DNA of 49,969 nt from Nemertoderma westbladi (Eukaryota; Xenacoelomorpha; Nemertodermatida; Nemertodermatidae), in NCBI GenBank assembly GCA_032718475.1, contig JAUCBJ010000086.1:1-49969 (forward strand), given 5' to 3'. Both the position numbers and the translations under genes were made by a program. Below, one piece after another: positions 45,101-48,100 of this stretch. The stretch's first letter is position 1, and every line of letters starts with the position of its first letter. The notes under the pieces were generated by a model, which made no database searches, was not told the DNA's origin, and saw nothing but the letters and a program-made list of their open reading frames with translations.

Positions 45101-48100
45101 GAGATTAATAGAGTCTGATTGGAGATGTGTTCATTGTACTTGACACAGTGACCCCGACGACCTTCAAAACAGTAGTACGTAAATAAATACATAATAATTA
45201 CAAATACAAGTACAATAAAAACAAAACTCGTTTCCCATAATTAAACATTTAAGACATTGTGAGAAACCGCTCGCTGCTAATGGTTTCTTAGGAAACTTAA
45301 CACGCTAACTTAGAATGTTTTAATAGAATAGATGGTGAGAGATGACGAAAAAGGTATTGAAATCATGAAATAAAATTATAGGGTGTTTTGCCTTTCAATG
45401 TGTGCTGATTTGTTGGAGATTATGGTGTTTATTTAACCAATGGTTCTGGTTTCATTTTTGTTCTGCAAGTATGTTTTATGTAGCATTTTGTATTACGTAT
45501 TATTAGTTAGAGCTTGTTACAGTAGTTGGGGTGTATTGCCAAGTTAATAAGAAGTCTATACGATGAATAGCGTCTAAAATTAATTCCTTCCCAATTAAAA
45601 ACAAAAAGTAAAGGTAGGCCTACATAACATATTTATTACACTTCAAATCATGCTAACAGCTATGATATAATATAATTAAAAGCAATTTAAAATAACTTTT
45701 AATATACATTTTAATCATCAGCGTTCTATAACGCCAAACAACGAGTTACTTCGATTAGCTTTCTAACTAAACTATAGAAGTGATTGGTTTACATTTACAG
45801 TTTAAGCAACGCGTTCCAGAACACCAGATATGTTGTTCTTGTTATGCATTATTGGTCCTGTCGTATTAGTTCTTGAATTCTCTCTATTGGAACTCCATTT
45901 GGTCGCCCAATTGGTACAGGTATCCCACTACAACCACCCAAGCCGAGGTCCAACTACGAAACACCCTTCCCAGTTCCCATTTCACCTTCCGTTGGAATAA
46001 CGAATAAAAAAGCGTATAGCTTCAACGGAGTCATGGCCCAAAATTACCGCAAATACGATATGTGTTTAGAGGGTTTGAAAAATTAATTTAATCTAAAACA
46101 TTAAGGGAAAGTAGCAGGTTGCATTGGGGGTGTTGTCTAACCAAAACAATAAACTAGACTTTATTTCACTTCCGGTCAATGTGCGCCATCGATCTGCTCT
46201 ACTTCCTGGTAATTGTCACACTCCATATCGCATTTTCCCTTAAAACTTACAACGATAGACTCTTAGCTGTTGTAAAGAGTAAATTTCCGAACAAAAATCA
46301 ATACAACTGTTTTAACTAGATAAAATAATAATTAATGCCAAAGTGAAAATAAAATAACTAAAATTAATTTCCCGCCCAACAGAGTTGCCTTTAAATAGTG
46401 CAAAAAATATTATTAAATGATAAAGGATATTACTTATTCTGATTGGTCAATTCCTTAAATAATTGATTGGCTTTAAAAGAAAGGCACCAGGCAAAAAACC
46501 CTAACTCTAGGACAGGGTCATTTTGTCAGCTGAATTAACAAGGCAAGGCACCCTATTTGGTCGAATTTAGATATGGAGTGTTTTGCCTCGAAGCAGTTGA
46601 TTTGAGACGCAGCCATGGGGTGTTTTAAGATTGACAAAGTCCTATTTCGTAAACGGAACACCCCACTTTTCTAGGTTTCATTTAAAAGAGCGTCAAAGTT
46701 AAATTTTTTTTGAAAATTTCGAGATAGGGTGTATTGCCAAAGAACGGCAGCGTATGCGCGACCACAAGAGCCAAAACACCCAACCACATCAACATCACTA
46801 TGCAGGGATCACTTGTTTCTAGGTTTACTCTACTTGTGTTTTCTCTACTTGTGTATTCTCTACTTGTTTTTACTCTACTGGTGTTTACTCTACTAGTGTT
46901 TACTCTACTAGTGTTTACTCTACTAGTGTTTACTCTACTTGTGTTTACTCTACTAGTGTTTACTCTACTAGTGTTTACTCTACTTGTGTTTACTCTACTA
47001 GTGTTTACTCTACTAATGTTTACTCTACTTGTGTTTACTCTACTTGTCTTTTCTCTACTAGTGTTTACTCTACTAGTGTTTACTCAACTAGTGTTTACTC
47101 TACTTGTGTTTACTCTACTTGTTTTTACTCTACTAGTGTTTACTCTACTTGTGTTTACTCTACTTGTGTTTTCTCGACTAGTGTTTACTCTACTTGTGTT
47201 TACTCTACTAGTGTTTATTCTACTTGTGTTTACTCTACTTGTGTTTACTCTACTTGTGTTTACTCAACTAGTGTTTACTCTACTTGTGTTTACTCTACTA
47301 GTGTTTACTCTACTTGTGTTTACTCTACTAGTGTTTACTCTACTAGTGTTTACTCTACTTGTGTTTACTCTACTAGTGTTTACTCTACTAGTGTTTACTC
47401 TACTAGTGTTTACTCTATTAGTATTTACTCTACTAGTGTTTACACTACTTGTGTTTACTCTACTTGTGTTTACTCTACTAGTGTTTACTCTACTTGTGTT
47501 TACTCTACTAGTGTTTACTCTACTAGTGTTTACTCTACTAGTGTTTACTCTAATAGTGTTTACTCTACTTGTGTTTACTCTACTAGTGTTTATTCTACTT
47601 GTGTTTACTCTACTTGTGTTTACTCTACTTGTGTTTACTCAACTAGTGTTTACTCTACTTGTGTTTACTCTACTAGTGTTTACTCTACTTGTGTTTACTC
47701 TACTTGTGTTTACTCTACTTGTGTTTTCTCTACTAGTGTTTACTCTACTTGTGTTTTCTCTACTAGTGTTTACTCTACTAGTGTTTACTCTACTAGTGTT
47801 TACTCTACTAGTGTTTACTCTACTAGTGTTTACTCTACTAGTGTTTACTCTACTAGTGTTTACTCTACTAGTGTTTACTCTACTAGTGTTTACTCTACTA
47901 GTGTTTACTCTACTAGTGTTTACTCTAATTGTGTTTACTCTACTAGTGTTTACTCTACTATTGTTTACTCTACTTGTGTTTACTCTACTAGTGTTTACTC
48001 TACTTGTGTTTACTCTACTAGTGTTTACTCTACTAGTGTTTACTCTACTAGTGTTTACTCTACTAGTGTTTACTCTACTAGTGTTTACTCTACTTGTGTT

